Assembly: GCF_022179445.1 (NCBI RefSeq)
Contig: NZ_BPQU01000036.1
Location: forward strand, 1-48,753
DNA: 48,753 bases
Origin: Methylobacterium mesophilicum
Lineage (GTDB): Bacteria > Pseudomonadota > Alphaproteobacteria > Rhizobiales > Beijerinckiaceae
Direction: 5' to 3'
Part shown: one piece after another, positions 17,789-26,842 of the stretch
Layout of the letters: each line of letters opens with the position of its first letter
Position numbering within the stretch: the first letter of the stretch is position 1
Notes under the pieces: generated by a model
Told to the model about the DNA's origin: nothing
The model's database searches: none
The model's input: only the letters and a program-made list of their open reading frames with translations
Position numbers and translations under genes: made by a program

Positions 17789-18013
17789 ATGAAGATGAAA
17801 TCATATTCCATCTTTCTTCGCGATCGGGCGCAGGTCGGCGCGGATCATCCGCGTCTGCTCGCCTACGAGATTTCGGATCGACACCTGGCCCAGGCGCTCG
17901 TCTCGGGGATCGCCGCGTCTCATGAGGATCACGGCTTCAATCCGGCGACGGGCGTGCACTGGTTCAGGCATGGCGGCAGCCTGCATGAGATCTACGCCTG
18001 GCCGCAGCGCTGA
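17789..18013 (+). CDS. Small hypothetical protein
   Basis: A 74-residue protein (MKMKSYSIFLRDRAQVGADH and so on) ending WPQR. GAGG lies just before the ATG at 17789; a second in-frame ATG at 17795 has even better spacing, so the start may be two codons later. The sequence reads as a compact soluble domain with several histidines (VHWFRHGGSLHEI). It belongs to no family I can name. It is convergent with selO, with 13 bp between the stops. Confidence 0.6.
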   Translation: MKMKSYSIFLRDRAQVGADHPRLLAYEISDRHLAQALVSGIAASHEDHGFNPATGVHWFRHGGSLHEIYAWPQR

Positions 18014-18030
18014 GCGCCGCGTCGGCTCAG
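18010..18030. repeat. Inverted repeat holding both stop codons of convergent genes
   Basis: CTGAGC (18010-18015) and GCTCAG (18025-18030) form a 6-bp stem with a 9-base loop. The TGA of the plus-strand small gene and the TGA of the minus-strand selO both lie inside the arms. It could act as a two-way 3' hairpin, but no T-run follows on either strand. Confidence 0.35.
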
Positions 18031-19511
18031 GTGCCGCAGAACGTGCGGTATCCGACGCCGCCGCCCTCGGGTGGCTCGGCATAAGGGGCAGACGCGGGCT
18101 GATCGTCGTAGGGGCGCGAGAGCACTGCCAGGAACGCTTCGAAGGGTGCGAAATCGTCACGCTCCACTGCGGCCTCGATCATCTCCTCGACCCGGTGGTT
18201 GCGTGGGATGAAGGCGGGGTTGACCTGCCGCATCGCCGTCGCGGCTGCCGCGGGGTCGCGGTCCTCCTGGGCGAGCCGGGCGCGCCAGCGCGACGCCCAT
18301 GCATCGTACGCCGTCGGATCGACGAACAGGTCACGCAGCGCGGTCTCGGCCTCCGGCCGTTCCGCAGCGGCGCACAGGGACCGGAATGTGCGGGTGAAGT
18401 CCGCCTGATTCTCGGCCATCCGTTTCATGAGGTCGCCCGCCAGCGCCGGATCGCCGTCCCGGATGCCGGTCAACCCCAGCTTGGCGTTGAGGCCGCCGTG
18501 ATAGGCCGCCTCGAAGCACGGGGCGTAGCCGGCCAGCGCCGCCTCGGCCTCCGCGACCGCCTCGGTCTCGTGCGGAGCCAGCAGCGGCAGCAGCGTCTCG
18601 GCCAGGCGCGTCAGGTTCCACAGTGCGATGCGCGGCTGCTCGCCATAGGCATAGCGGCCGTTCCGGTCGATGGAGCTGAACACCGTCCGGGGATCGTAGG
18701 CGTCCAGGAAGGCGCAGGGGCCGTAATCGATGGTCTCGCCCGCCACCGACATGTTGTCCGTGTTCATCACCCCGTGGACGAAGCCGACCAGGAGCCAGCG
18801 CGCCACCAGCGCGGCCTGGCGGGCGACCACGCCTTCGAGCAGCGCCCGGTAAGGTTTCTCCGACCCGGTCGCCTCTGGATAGTGCCGGGCGATCACGTGG
18901 TCGGCGAGGGCCCGCAGGCCCTCGACGTCGCCCCGGGTGGCGAAGAACTGGAACGTGCCGACCCGGATATGGCTCGCCGCCACCCGGGTCAGGATCGCGC
19001 CGGGTAGGACCGTATCGCGCGCCACCGCCTCGCCGGTCGCGACGGCGGCGAGCGCCCGGGTGGTCGGGATGCCGAGCGCCGCCATGGCTTCGCTGACGAG
19101 GTACTCGCGCAGCACGGGGCCCAAAGCCGCGCGGCCGTCGCCCCGGCGGGAGAACGGCGTCGGGCCGGATCCCTTCAACTGGATATCGCGGCGCTGTCCC
19201 GCCCGGTCGATCACCTCGCCGAGCAGGATCGCCCGGCCGTCGCCGAGCTGCGGCACGAACTGCCCGAACTGATGACCGGCATAGGCCGCCGCGAGCGGTG
19301 TCGCCCCCTCCGGGACACGGTTCCCGGCCAGAGCCGCTACGCCTTCAGGGCCCGCGAGCCAGTCCGGGTCGAGACCGAGGTCCTGGGCCAACGCTCGGTT
19401 CAGCCGGATCAGGCGCGGTGCTGCTACCGGCGTCGGCGCGCGGGACGCATAGAAGCGCTCCGGTAGGCGGGCGTAGCTGTTGTCGAAGGGGATCGGGGTC
19501 ATCGACGCCAT
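18027..19511 (-). CDS. selO: SelO/YdiU family protein adenylyltransferase
   Basis: A 494-residue pseudokinase-fold enzyme that transfers AMP from ATP to Ser, Thr or Tyr residues of target proteins, linked to redox stress in E. coli. Family motifs are intact: YAGHQFGQFVPQLGDGRA, IQLKGSGPTPFSRRGDGRA, EAMAALGIPTTRALA and the active-site segment GVMNTDNMSVAGETIDYGP. The third residue from the end is C492 (TFCGT); this is the site of selenocysteine in eukaryotic SelO, and here the codon is TGC, an ordinary cysteine. A second ATG three codons downstream (19502) is an alternative start. It is divergent from the hybrid kinase. Confidence 0.95.
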   Translation of the reverse strand: MASMTPIPFDNSYARLPERFYASRAPTPVAAPRLIRLNRALAQDLGLDPDWLAGPEGVAALAGNRVPEGATPLAAAYAGHQFGQFVPQLGDGRAILLGEVIDRAGQRRDIQLKGSGPTPFSRRGDGRAALGPVLREYLVSEAMAALGIPTTRALAAVATGEAVARDTVLPGAILTRVAASHIRVGTFQFFATRGDVEGLRALADHVIARHYPEATGSEKPYRALLEGVVARQAALVARWLLVGFVHGVMNTDNMSVAGETIDYGPCAFLDAYDPRTVFSSIDRNGRYAYGEQPRIALWNLTRLAETLLPLLAPHETEAVAEAEAALAGYAPCFEAAYHGGLNAKLGLTGIRDGDPALAGDLMKRMAENQADFTRTFRSLCAAAERPEAETALRDLFVDPTAYDAWASRWRARLAQEDRDPAAAATAMRQVNPAFIPRNHRVEEMIEAAVERDDFAPFEAFLAVLSRPYDDQPASAPYAEPPEGGGVGYRTFCGT

Positions 19512-19971
19512 CTATGAATGCGCCCGGCGGCCAGCAAGCGCGGCCGAGGCCGGTTCTCATGGGCCGCCGTCGGTCCAAGACCGTTCGCGCGTGCCAGGTT
19601 CCGCGCGTCGCAGTCGCGGCGCCGCAGATGCGGCCGGTTTGCGACCGAACCGCCGGGATGCGCGTTCGCTCCGGACGCCGATCTTTCCCGGCCCCGTCGT
19701 GAGCCGTCGAGCGGGGTGTGGCGGGCGGGTCTCAGGGCGGCTCCTCTGGACGAAAACATGCGGTGACGGCCGACCGGATGCTTGTAAGCCTTCCCCCCAC
19801 GGGCGATGCGGCTGCCATGGCTGTGTGCGGACCCGTATCAACCTCGTCGAAGCCCGAACCGCGGGCCGCGATGCACGTGCATCAGGCCGCCAACCGGGCC
19901 TGCGCGACCGATCGCGAGCTCGGTCCGGCGGCGCGCGGGATTGCTGCAGGACCGCTCGGTTCGGGCAAGCC
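19512..19971. other. Divergent intergenic region between selO and the hybrid kinase
   Basis: 460 bp with no credible gene; the frames that cross it are rich in Arg, Ala and Pro. It should contain promoters for both flanking genes. I could not pick out a -35/-10 pair, operator or hairpin with confidence. Confidence 0.35.
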
Positions 19972-22113
19972 ATGAGCGCCACGGCCGCATTTCTGCCTGG
20001 AGGCGGCGAACTGGGCGCGATCGTCCGGGCCTACGATTGGGCGACTACGCCGCTGGGCCCGATCGCCCGCTGGTCCCAGAGCCTGCGCTCCGCGGTCAGC
20101 ACCGTGCTGCTGTCGCCGGTGCCGATCGTGCTGCTTTGGGGCGCGGACGGCATCATGATCTACAACGATGCCTACTCGGTCTTCGCGGGCGGGCGGCACC
20201 CGCAACTCCTCGGATCGAAGGTACGCGAGGGTTGGCCCGAGGTCGCCGACTTCAACGACAACGTGATGCGGGTGGGGCTCGCCGGCGGCACGCTGTCCTA
20301 CAAGGATCAGGAACTCACCCTGCATCGCTACGGCCGGCCCGAGCAGGTCTGGATGAATCTCGACTACTCGCCGGTGCTCGACGAGGCCGGGCAGCCGGCC
20401 GGGGTGATCGCGGTCGTGGTCGAGACCACCGAGCGCGTGCTCGCGGAACAGCGGTTGACGGCGAGCCAGGCGCTGGCTCAGCTCTATGCCGACCGCATCC
20501 AGCTCGCCCTGTCGGCCGGCGCGATCATCGGCACCTGGGTGTGGGATCTGCCCGCCGATGCGTTCACCGTGGACGAGGCCTTCGCCCGCAGCTTCGGCCT
20601 CGATCCGGCCCTCGGCCGGGTCGGGCTAAGCCTGGAGCAGGTGATCGCCACGGTCCATCCCGAAGACCGGCAGGGGCTGATCGCGGCGATCAACGAGGTT
20701 ATCGCCCGCGGGGGCGCTTACGCGCACCAGTACCGGGTGCGGCGCACCGACGGGAAGTACTACTGGATCGAGGCGAACGGCCGGGTCGACCGCGCGCCGG
20801 ACGGGACGCCGCTCAGCTTTCCGGGGGTGCTGATCAACGTCGAGGACCGCCGGGCCGTCGAGGCCGAGCGCGACCGCGCCATCATGATGCTGCGCACCCT
20901 CACCGACACGCTGGAGCAGCGCGTCGCCGAGCGGACCAGCGAGCTGATGCGGACCGAGGACGCCCTGCGCCAGTCGCAGAAGATGGAGGCGGTCGGCCAG
21001 CTCACCGGCGGCGTCGCGCACGATTTCAACAACCTGCTGACGATCATCCGCTCGTCCGTGGACTTCCTGCGCCGGCCCGACCTGCCGGAGGCGCGCAAGG
21101 CCCGCTACCTCGATGCCGTCTCCGACACGGTGGACCGCGCCGCCAAGCTCACCGGCCAGCTCCTCGCCTTCGCGCGCCGGCAGGCGCTGAAGCCCGAGGT
21201 GTTCCATGTCGGACAGAAGGTCCGCGGGATCGCCGACATGCTCGACACCGTGATCGGCGCCCGGGTCCGGGTGATCGCCGAGGTCCCGGACGAGCCCTGC
21301 CATATCCGGGCCGACGTCAGCCAGTTCGAGACCGCGCTGGTGAACATGGCGGTCAACGCCCGGGACGCCATGAACGGGGAGGGTACGTTGACCCTGCGGC
21401 TCGCAGGCGGGCGCACCATGCCGGCGATCCACGGGCATGCCGGGGCCGACACCGCCTTCGTGGCGGTGTCGCTGACCGATACCGGCGCGGGTATCTCGGA
21501 GGCCGACCTGGGCCGTCTGTTCGAGCCGTTCTTCACCACCAAGGAGGTCGGCAAGGGCACCGGCCTCGGGCTCAGCCAGGTGTTCGGCTTCGCCAAGCAG
21601 TCCGGCGGCAACGTCGACGTCACCAGCGCGCCGGGGCAGGGGGCGACCTTCACCCTGTATCTCCCGCAGGTCGAGGTCGATCGCCGGATCGACGAGGCGG
21701 AGGGCGTCCCGGCGACGATCTCGCCGCTCGGCACCGGGCAGCGTGTCCTGGTGGTCGAGGACAATGTCGAGGTCGGCCAGTTCGCCACCCAGATCCTGCA
21801 GGATTTGGGCTACGAGACCGTCTGGGCGGCCAACGCCGAGGCGGCGCTGGAGCGGCTCGGCCGGGACGGCGGCGGGTTCGAGGTGGTGTTCTCGGACGTG
21901 GTCATGCCGGGGATGGGCGGCTTGGCGCTCGCCCAGGAGTTGGCGCGCCGCCTACCCGAGCTGCCGGTTCTGCTGACCTCTGGCTACAGCCACGTCCTGG
22001 CCCAGGAGGGGACCCACGGCTTCGAGCTGTTGCACAAGCCTTATTCCGCCGACCAGCTCGGGCGCGTTCTGAGCCAGGTGCTCGGACGGCCGGCGCCGGC
22101 TTCGGCGGAGTGA
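19972..22113 (+). CDS. Soluble hybrid sensor histidine kinase (PAS-PAS-HisKA-HATPase-REC)
   Basis: A 713-residue kinase without membrane helices. An N-terminal PAS-like domain (about 35-155) is followed by a second PAS of the PAS_3 type (about 172-295, YRVRRTDGKYYWIEANGR) and a short coiled coil. The dimerisation domain has the phospho-accepting H350 in GGVAHDFNNLL. The ATPase domain shows the N box (NMAVNARDAM), DTGAGI (503-508) and GKGTGLGL (528-535). The C-terminal receiver has D642 in VVFSDVVMPGM, with D597 and K689 as the supporting residues. The open frame continues upstream to 19480, but the family start GGGELGAIVRAYDW favours the ATG at 19972. Its output partner is not nearby, so a separate phosphotransfer step is expected. 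Confidence 0.92.
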   Translation: MSATAAFLPGGGELGAIVRAYDWATTPLGPIARWSQSLRSAVSTVLLSPVPIVLLWGADGIMIYNDAYSVFAGGRHPQLLGSKVREGWPEVADFNDNVMRVGLAGGTLSYKDQELTLHRYGRPEQVWMNLDYSPVLDEAGQPAGVIAVVVETTERVLAEQRLTASQALAQLYADRIQLALSAGAIIGTWVWDLPADAFTVDEAFARSFGLDPALGRVGLSLEQVIATVHPEDRQGLIAAINEVIARGGAYAHQYRVRRTDGKYYWIEANGRVDRAPDGTPLSFPGVLINVEDRRAVEAERDRAIMMLRTLTDTLEQRVAERTSELMRTEDALRQSQKMEAVGQLTGGVAHDFNNLLTIIRSSVDFLRRPDLPEARKARYLDAVSDTVDRAAKLTGQLLAFARRQALKPEVFHVGQKVRGIADMLDTVIGARVRVIAEVPDEPCHIRADVSQFETALVNMAVNARDAMNGEGTLTLRLAGGRTMPAIHGHAGADTAFVAVSLTDTGAGISEADLGRLFEPFFTTKEVGKGTGLGLSQVFGFAKQSGGNVDVTSAPGQGATFTLYLPQVEVDRRIDEAEGVPATISPLGTGQRVLVVEDNVEVGQFATQILQDLGYETVWAANAEAALERLGRDGGGFEVVFSDVVMPGMGGLALAQELARRLPELPVLLTSGYSHVLAQEGTHGFELLHKPYSADQLGRVLSQVLGRPAPASAE

Positions 22114-22123
22114 CGGCTGCGCC

Positions 22124-23179
22124 TTACGCCGCCGGCAGAACCGCGCCGGTCCCCGCGGTGCCGCAGGCGTGGCAGAACCGCTCGAAGGTGCTCTTGCGCT
22201 GTGTGCAGGCCGGGCAATCCTCGAATAGGCCGAGCCCGCAATGGGGGCAGAAATTCGTATTCGGATCGCCGAGCGCGACCGGCCGCTCGCAGCCCGGGCA
22301 AACTTTCTTGGCAAGCCGGGCCAGCGCCTGATCGGTGGCGATCTCGGTGCGGCGCTCTTCGTTGGGCCGTGCCTCGACCAGCGCCTGACGCGCGCGGTAG
22401 GCATGAAGGGCGTTGATCGCCGCCCGTCCGCCGACCAGCGTCACGGCCACGCCGACACCGTACTGCACGTAGCCGCCATAGCTCGGCATGTACGGGACCA
22501 ACTCGACGAAGAACGCGAAGGCGGCGGCGAACGCGAAGCCCCAGACGAACGGCCAGTTGCGCGTTTTCCGCCGTTTCAGCAGCAGCCATCCGGCGAGCAC
22601 CAGCAGCGGCAGGGTCAGGGCGAGCCGGTAGCCGAACACCCGGAGTTCCTGGCCTCGCTCGGCCGCCTCGAGCTTCTGCTGGGCCGCCGCGCGCAGTTCG
22701 CCGTCCACCCGGCTCTGGTCCTGCTCCCGCTCGGACAGCGTGCGTTGGGTCTCGGCAAGCCCGGCCAGCCGCTCCTCGATCGTCCGCTCGGCGTCCTTGA
22801 GCGCGTCGAGCTGCCGGGTGCGCGCGACGAGTCCGGGATCCTGGTCGACGCGCTGCGTCGCGTCGCGGGTCTTCAGCCAGTTGGCGAAGGTCTCGCGGGC
22901 GCCTTCCGAGGCTGCCTGAGCTGCATCGAGGGCGAGTTGGTCCCGCTCCGTCCGGCGCCGGCTGTCGTCCATCTCCCGGCGGATCTGCTTCAGCGCGTCG
23001 GTCGATGCCCGGGCCTGGTCGGATTCGAGGAACTGCTCGAGGGTGTAGTGCTGCTCCACCTGCGGCAGGTCACCGACGATCAGGGAGCCCAGCCCGATCA
23101 GAAACCAGGCGAACAGCAGCGCGACGAGCCAGAGGGCGAAGTTGAACCAGCGCTCGGACAATCGGGAACCAGCACGCAC
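22124..23179 (-). CDS. Membrane protein with coiled coil and double zinc ribbon
   Basis: A 351-residue protein of unknown function. From the GTG at 23179 the order is: one membrane helix (12-36), a long charged coiled coil (about 50-180), three more membrane helices (183-201, 209-229, 236-256) and a cytoplasmic tail with four CxxC pairs: C294/C297, C311/C314, C322/C325 and C336/C339. The pairs form two zinc ribbons of the double-zinc-ribbon kind. The coiled coil would lie in the periplasm, between the first and second helix. GGAG upstream supports the GTG; an ATG at 23287 would add 36 residues. It is convergent with the kinase gene. Confidence 0.75.
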   Translation of the reverse strand: MRAGSRLSERWFNFALWLVALLFAWFLIGLGSLIVGDLPQVEQHYTLEQFLESDQARASTDALKQIRREMDDSRRRTERDQLALDAAQAASEGARETFANWLKTRDATQRVDQDPGLVARTRQLDALKDAERTIEERLAGLAETQRTLSEREQDQSRVDGELRAAAQQKLEAAERGQELRVFGYRLALTLPLLVLAGWLLLKRRKTRNWPFVWGFAFAAAFAFFVELVPYMPSYGGYVQYGVGVAVTLVGGRAAINALHAYRARQALVEARPNEERRTEIATDQALARLAKKVCPGCERPVALGDPNTNFCPHCGLGLFEDCPACTQRKSTFERFCHACGTAGTGAVLPAA

Positions 23180-23340
23180 GCCGTCGACTCCACAGATCCC
23201 GTTACCGCCCGCCGAGCACGCGTCGGACAGACGACCGGGAGCGATGCCCGACCACCTTTCGGCCTGGCATCGCTCCGGTGTCGGCAAGCTCTAGCATAGG
23301 TCGGCCTCCGCCCAACCCGGTCGGGTGACGGAGCCGGCGG

Positions 23341-24654
23341 TCAGCGGGCCGGCGCTGTTCGCGACGCGCCGAGCTCCGCGCGTGCCCGGCCCGGAACGAG
23401 CGACAGGCCGGCCGATATCAGGGCGAACAGGATCAGCGGCGTCAGGCTCAGGGTGAAGCTGCCGGTTGCATCCTTGATCGCGCCGATCAGGTAGGGGCCT
23501 AGGAATCCGCCGAGGTTGCCCACAGCGTTGATCGCCGCGATGCTGGCAGCCGCCGCAGCCGGCGGCAGCTCCTCGGTCGCCAGGGCCCAGAACGGCCCCT
23601 TCAGCATGTAGACGCCGACTGCCGCGACGGTCAGCGCCCCGACCAGCGGAAGGATTCCAGTCAGGACGGTCCCGCCCGCCAACCCTGCGGCCAGGACCAG
23701 GAACGGGATGGCGAGGTGCCAGCGCCGCTCGCCAACTTGGTCACTGTGCCGCCCCCACAGGATCATCGCCACTGAGGCGACGCCGTAGGGCACGCTGTTT
23801 AGCAGGCCGGTCTCGAAATTGCCGAGGCCGTAGCTCTTGACGATCTGCGGGGTCCAGAAGGTCAGGCCGTAGCTGCTGGCGGTCGAGCCGAAATAGATGG
23901 CGGCGAACAGAATCAGCCGCCGATCGCGCAGCATCGTTCCGAGCGACGGCGAGGCGGCACCGCCGCTGCGCGCGGCGTTCCGGGCGGATTCTTCCTTCAG
24001 GCGTCCCTCCAGCCAGTCCCGCTCGGCCGGCGGGAGCCATTTCGCGTGGCGCGGCCCGTCGGGCAGGAACCACAGCACGGCCCCGGCCATCAGGATTGCG
24101 GGCAGGCCTTCCAGGATGAACAGCCACTGCCAGCCGCGCAGACCCCAGCCGTTCAGGCCGAGCAGCGCCCCGGAGATCGGCGAACCCAGGAACGACGAGA
24201 TCGGGATCGAGATCATGAAGATGCCGACGATCCGTGCCCGGTAGGCCGAGGGGAACCAGTATGTGAGGTACAGGATCACGCCCGGGAAGAACCCGGCCTC
24301 GGCCACGCCCAGCAGGAAGCGCAGGGCAATGAACGACCAGGGCCCCTGAACCAGCGCCATGGCCATTGAGATGACGCCCCAGGTCGCCATGATCCGGGCG
24401 ATCCAGAGCCGCGCCCCGAACCGCTCGAGCATCAGGTTGCTGGGTACCTCCATCAGGAAGTAGCCAAGGAAGAAAATGCCGGCGCCCCAGCCGAACAGCG
24501 TGGCGGTCAACCCGACATCGTGGTTCATCTGGATGGCTGCGAAGCCGACGTTCACGCGGTCCAGGAAGGACACGAAGTAGGCGAGGATCAGGAACGGCAC
24601 CAGCCGCCACCCGATGCGCCGCATCGCCGACTGTTCGAGTTCAGACTCGGCCAT
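23341..24654 (-). CDS. MFS transporter, anion:cation symporter (ACS) family
   Basis: A 437-residue carrier with twelve predicted helices. The first helix has the ACS signature YFVSFLDRVNVGFAAIQM, followed by FFLGYFLMEVPSNLMLERFGAR. The family includes tartrate, glucarate, galactonate and phthalate symporters that bring in organic anions with protons. GAGGAGG stands before the ATG. It is encoded alone, with no catabolic genes alongside, so the substrate stays open. Confidence 0.92.
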   Translation of the reverse strand: MAESELEQSAMRRIGWRLVPFLILAYFVSFLDRVNVGFAAIQMNHDVGLTATLFGWGAGIFFLGYFLMEVPSNLMLERFGARLWIARIMATWGVISMAMALVQGPWSFIALRFLLGVAEAGFFPGVILYLTYWFPSAYRARIVGIFMISIPISSFLGSPISGALLGLNGWGLRGWQWLFILEGLPAILMAGAVLWFLPDGPRHAKWLPPAERDWLEGRLKEESARNAARSGGAASPSLGTMLRDRRLILFAAIYFGSTASSYGLTFWTPQIVKSYGLGNFETGLLNSVPYGVASVAMILWGRHSDQVGERRWHLAIPFLVLAAGLAGGTVLTGILPLVGALTVAAVGVYMLKGPFWALATEELPPAAAAASIAAINAVGNLGGFLGPYLIGAIKDATGSFTLSLTPLILFALISAGLSLVPGRARAELGASRTAPAR

Positions 24655-25030
24655 GATGATCCTCCTCGGCGGCGGCTGTCTTCGAACCGCTCACGGGTGC
24701 AGACGCAGGCTCCGGGCGCACCGGCTCGGCGCTCCGGCGTCGGAGTTTTCGACATCGAAGAGGCGGGCGGCCGCGCGTGTCCAGTCGAACGGCGCGCCCC
24801 GGTCGTCCGGGCCGGAGCAGATGATGGACGGCATCAGGCCGCCGCAACGCAGCGCGTGCGGATCATCTCGGGTTTCCTCGCGGCCCGTCGGTTCGATCGC
24901 CGATCTTGGTCAGCCGATCTAACGCGAAAGCCCGATGATCGGAAGTCGTCGCCCGATGAAGACCTCCGATTTGTCGCCGGTTTACCGGATCGCGGCCGAC
25001 GCCGGGACCCCCCCCGGATCGGGTGCATCC
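24655..25030. other. Intergenic region between mucR-like gene and MFS carrier
   Basis: 376 bp lying upstream of the MFS carrier and downstream of the MucR-like gene, both on the minus strand. The carrier promoter should lie here. I see no gene, repeat or clear hairpin with a T-run; several frames stay open but have noise composition. Confidence 0.35.
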
Positions 25031-25534
25031 TCAGGCCGGCTTGCGTGCGCGGGTGGGCTTTGCCGCCGGAGCCTCGACCATCTGCGCGGTCTCGGAGGCG
25101 TGCTCGGTCGGCTTGCGGCGCTTGTGGCCGAGACCCGCGGTTCGGGCGAATTCGGCGCGCATGGCCGAGTAGTTGGCGGCGGTGGCCGGGTAGTCGCGCG
25201 GCAGCCCGAAACGCTCCCGATAAGCCTCGATGGTAAGGCCATGGCCGCTCAGGTGCCGCTTCAGGGTCTTGTATGGCTTGCCGTCGATGAAACTGATCAG
25301 CGCGTCGGGGGTGATCGACTTCCGGATCTGGCCGGGCGTGATCTTCCTGGTGTCCGGCTCGACGGGCGCGCCGGCCTGACCAAGCCCCGTGAGGGCTTCA
25401 TGGACACGCGACAGAAGGGTCGCCAGTTCGGGCATCGGAACGGAGTTGTTGGATACGTATGCCGACACGATGTCGGCGGTCAGAGCAATGACATCGGTCT
25501 GATCGTCTTGCGGTAACGCGGTGTCGTCTTCCAT
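25031..25534 (-). CDS. Ros/MucR family transcriptional regulator
   Basis: A 167-residue DNA-binding protein of the Ros/MucR family, regulators of surface polysaccharides, symbiosis and virulence in alphaproteobacteria. The N-terminal part (LTADIVSAYVSNNSVPMPEL) is the oligomerisation region. The DNA-binding region has DGKPYKTLKRHL, then GLTIEAYRERFGLPRDYP. At the position of the first zinc-binding Cys in MucR, this protein has Ser (ALISFIDGK), so the classical zinc site is incomplete. A basic tail (HKRRKPTEH, then KPTRARKPA) follows. The ATG at 25534 was preferred to a start at 25591. It probably acts as a global repressor rather than on adjacent genes. Confidence 0.9.
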   Translation of the reverse strand: MEDDTALPQDDQTDVIALTADIVSAYVSNNSVPMPELATLLSRVHEALTGLGQAGAPVEPDTRKITPGQIRKSITPDALISFIDGKPYKTLKRHLSGHGLTIEAYRERFGLPRDYPATAANYSAMRAEFARTAGLGHKRRKPTEHASETAQMVEAPAAKPTRARKPA

Positions 25535-25882
25535 GGGCAGCTCTCGCGAGGGCAATGCGCGATGAACATCGCTGTATCTGTCGGTAGTCAAGCGCTAAAT
25601 CGCGCAAAACAAATGACGCCACGGGTTATCGACTGTTGTATCGACGGAATACCAACATAGATTTGCAACGCTGTAACTGCGGGATGGCATTCCGCTGACC
25701 CAGCCCAACAGCTAGCGCATCGAGCCGACGGGCGCCCGCCGCGTGGCGGCCCGTTCGGGAAGTCTTAACGACCCTATGGTCTTTCGAAGCGTCGCTCCGG
25801 CTTCGAGGGGTACGAAGCCGAACGACAGGCGGGCCGAGCCCTGCCCTTCATGCTCGGCCCGCGCCCTTCTGCGCGGCAGCGC
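25535..25882. other. Intergenic region upstream of the MucR-like regulator
   Basis: 348 bp upstream of the minus-strand regulator. The stretch from about 25590 to 25690 is relatively AT-rich with short A/T steps, the kind of DNA that MucR proteins bind, so self-regulation is plausible. No gene is seen. Confidence 0.35.
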
Positions 25883-26179
25883 TCAGGCGTTGGCCGCGTG
25901 CCTAATCGGCGCTGGTTTCGATCCGCGCTTGATCGACGGCGCGGCGGCCGGGAACGTCGCGGCGGATCCGTATTCGGCACGGTAGGTCCGCTCCAGGGTC
26001 ATCAGCGTACGCATCGGCGCCTCGGCCAGATCAAGCAGCCGTGCGTCTCGCCAGCGTTGCTTGGTCAGCTTCTTGCGGCTGAGCCAGCGCGGCCTCTCTT
26101 CCTCGACGAGCAGGACCAGCTTGCCCGTCCACGTTTTCCGAAACCAGAACCGCCCCGTGAGCTTGCCTGCGCCGAACAT
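25883..26179 (-). CDS. Small basic hypothetical protein
   Basis: A 98-residue protein with a basic, aromatic N-terminal half (FGAGKLTGRFWFRKTWTGKL, then RPRWLSRKKLTKQRWRDAR). The ATG at 26179 follows CGAGGTGCTGCC, a good ribosome site; starts at 26194 or 26212 would add a few residues. It has no signal peptide or membrane helix and no family I recognise. The high positive charge would suit nucleic-acid binding, but that is only a guess. It is part of a run of small genes between 25.9 and 29.4 kb. Confidence 0.6.
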   Translation of the reverse strand: MFGAGKLTGRFWFRKTWTGKLVLLVEEERPRWLSRKKLTKQRWRDARLLDLAEAPMRTLMTLERTYRAEYGSAATFPAAAPSIKRGSKPAPIRHAANA

Positions 26180-26239
26180 GGCAGCACCTCGCATGAGAGT
26201 CCGGAACGACAACGCCCCCGAAACTCGGCGGTTTCCCTG

Positions 26240-26623
26240 TCACCCGCTGGTGCGGGCCTGGAGGCGCCGGTCCACCCAGGATGCCAACCCGAGGCCCACA
26301 ATGCCGCCCACCAGCGCCGCTGCCGCCTTCACGAGGAAGTCGTCAAACCGGCCGTGACGCGTACCCGTGAGGGCCTGCCCGGCTTCCAGCCCGCCGGCCA
26401 GCAGCACGGCTCCGAGCAGGATCCACGGCCAGCGCCGCGGGTAGCCCAGGGTCAGAAGAAGGCCGGCCAACGCGTAGGCGGCCGCCCGCTCGAAGCTGGG
26501 ATTGGCCGTCACCACCGGACGGAGGCCGATCGGCACTAGCGTGATGGCAACGATCGCCGCCACCAGGATCCAGGCCGCGACCCGCACGAGGCCCAGGATC
26601 CGCTTCTCCACCATGCGCCGCAT
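26240..26623 (-). CDS. VanZ family membrane protein
   Basis: A 127-residue membrane protein with about four helices: VAAWILVAAIVAITLVPIGL, then a helix after NPSFERAAAYALAGLLLTLG, then WPWILLGAVLLAGGLEAGQ and KAAAALVGGIVGLGLASW. The E-x-x-Q in GGLEAGQALTGTRHGRFDDF, with the following RxxDxxDxxxN-like loop, is the VanZ-family signature. VanZ of enterococci gives low-level teicoplanin resistance, but most family members are of unknown role. A start three codons later (26614) is possible. Confidence 0.8.
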   Translation of the reverse strand: MRRMVEKRILGLVRVAAWILVAAIVAITLVPIGLRPVVTANPSFERAAAYALAGLLLTLGYPRRWPWILLGAVLLAGGLEAGQALTGTRHGRFDDFLVKAAAALVGGIVGLGLASWVDRRLQARTSG

Positions 26624-26842
26624 ATTCCGTAACCCTTTGCCGAGCCTCCGGCTTACAGGGCCTCAGGGCCGGAAACTGTTGCAGTTCGGCGGCCACGACC
26701 GGGAAAGCCGATACTGCAAGTCCAGCGGACGGTACGCGCGGCGTCGGAGGCTTGGCGCCTCATCCGAGTGGGTGGCATCTGATGGCGTGGTGTTGCTTGT
26801 TCGTTCTAGGCGCCAAGCCATCGAATCAGGCATAGAGGCGTC

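Noticed and set aside
18027..18050. Selenocysteine codon at the end of selO
   Set aside because: The third-last codon is TGC (Cys) and the frame ends in a normal TGA two codons later, with no hairpin like a SECIS element noted.
19480..19971. Upstream extension of the hybrid kinase
   Set aside because: The added 164 residues are Arg- and Pro-rich, and the conserved N-terminus starts at the ATG at 19972.
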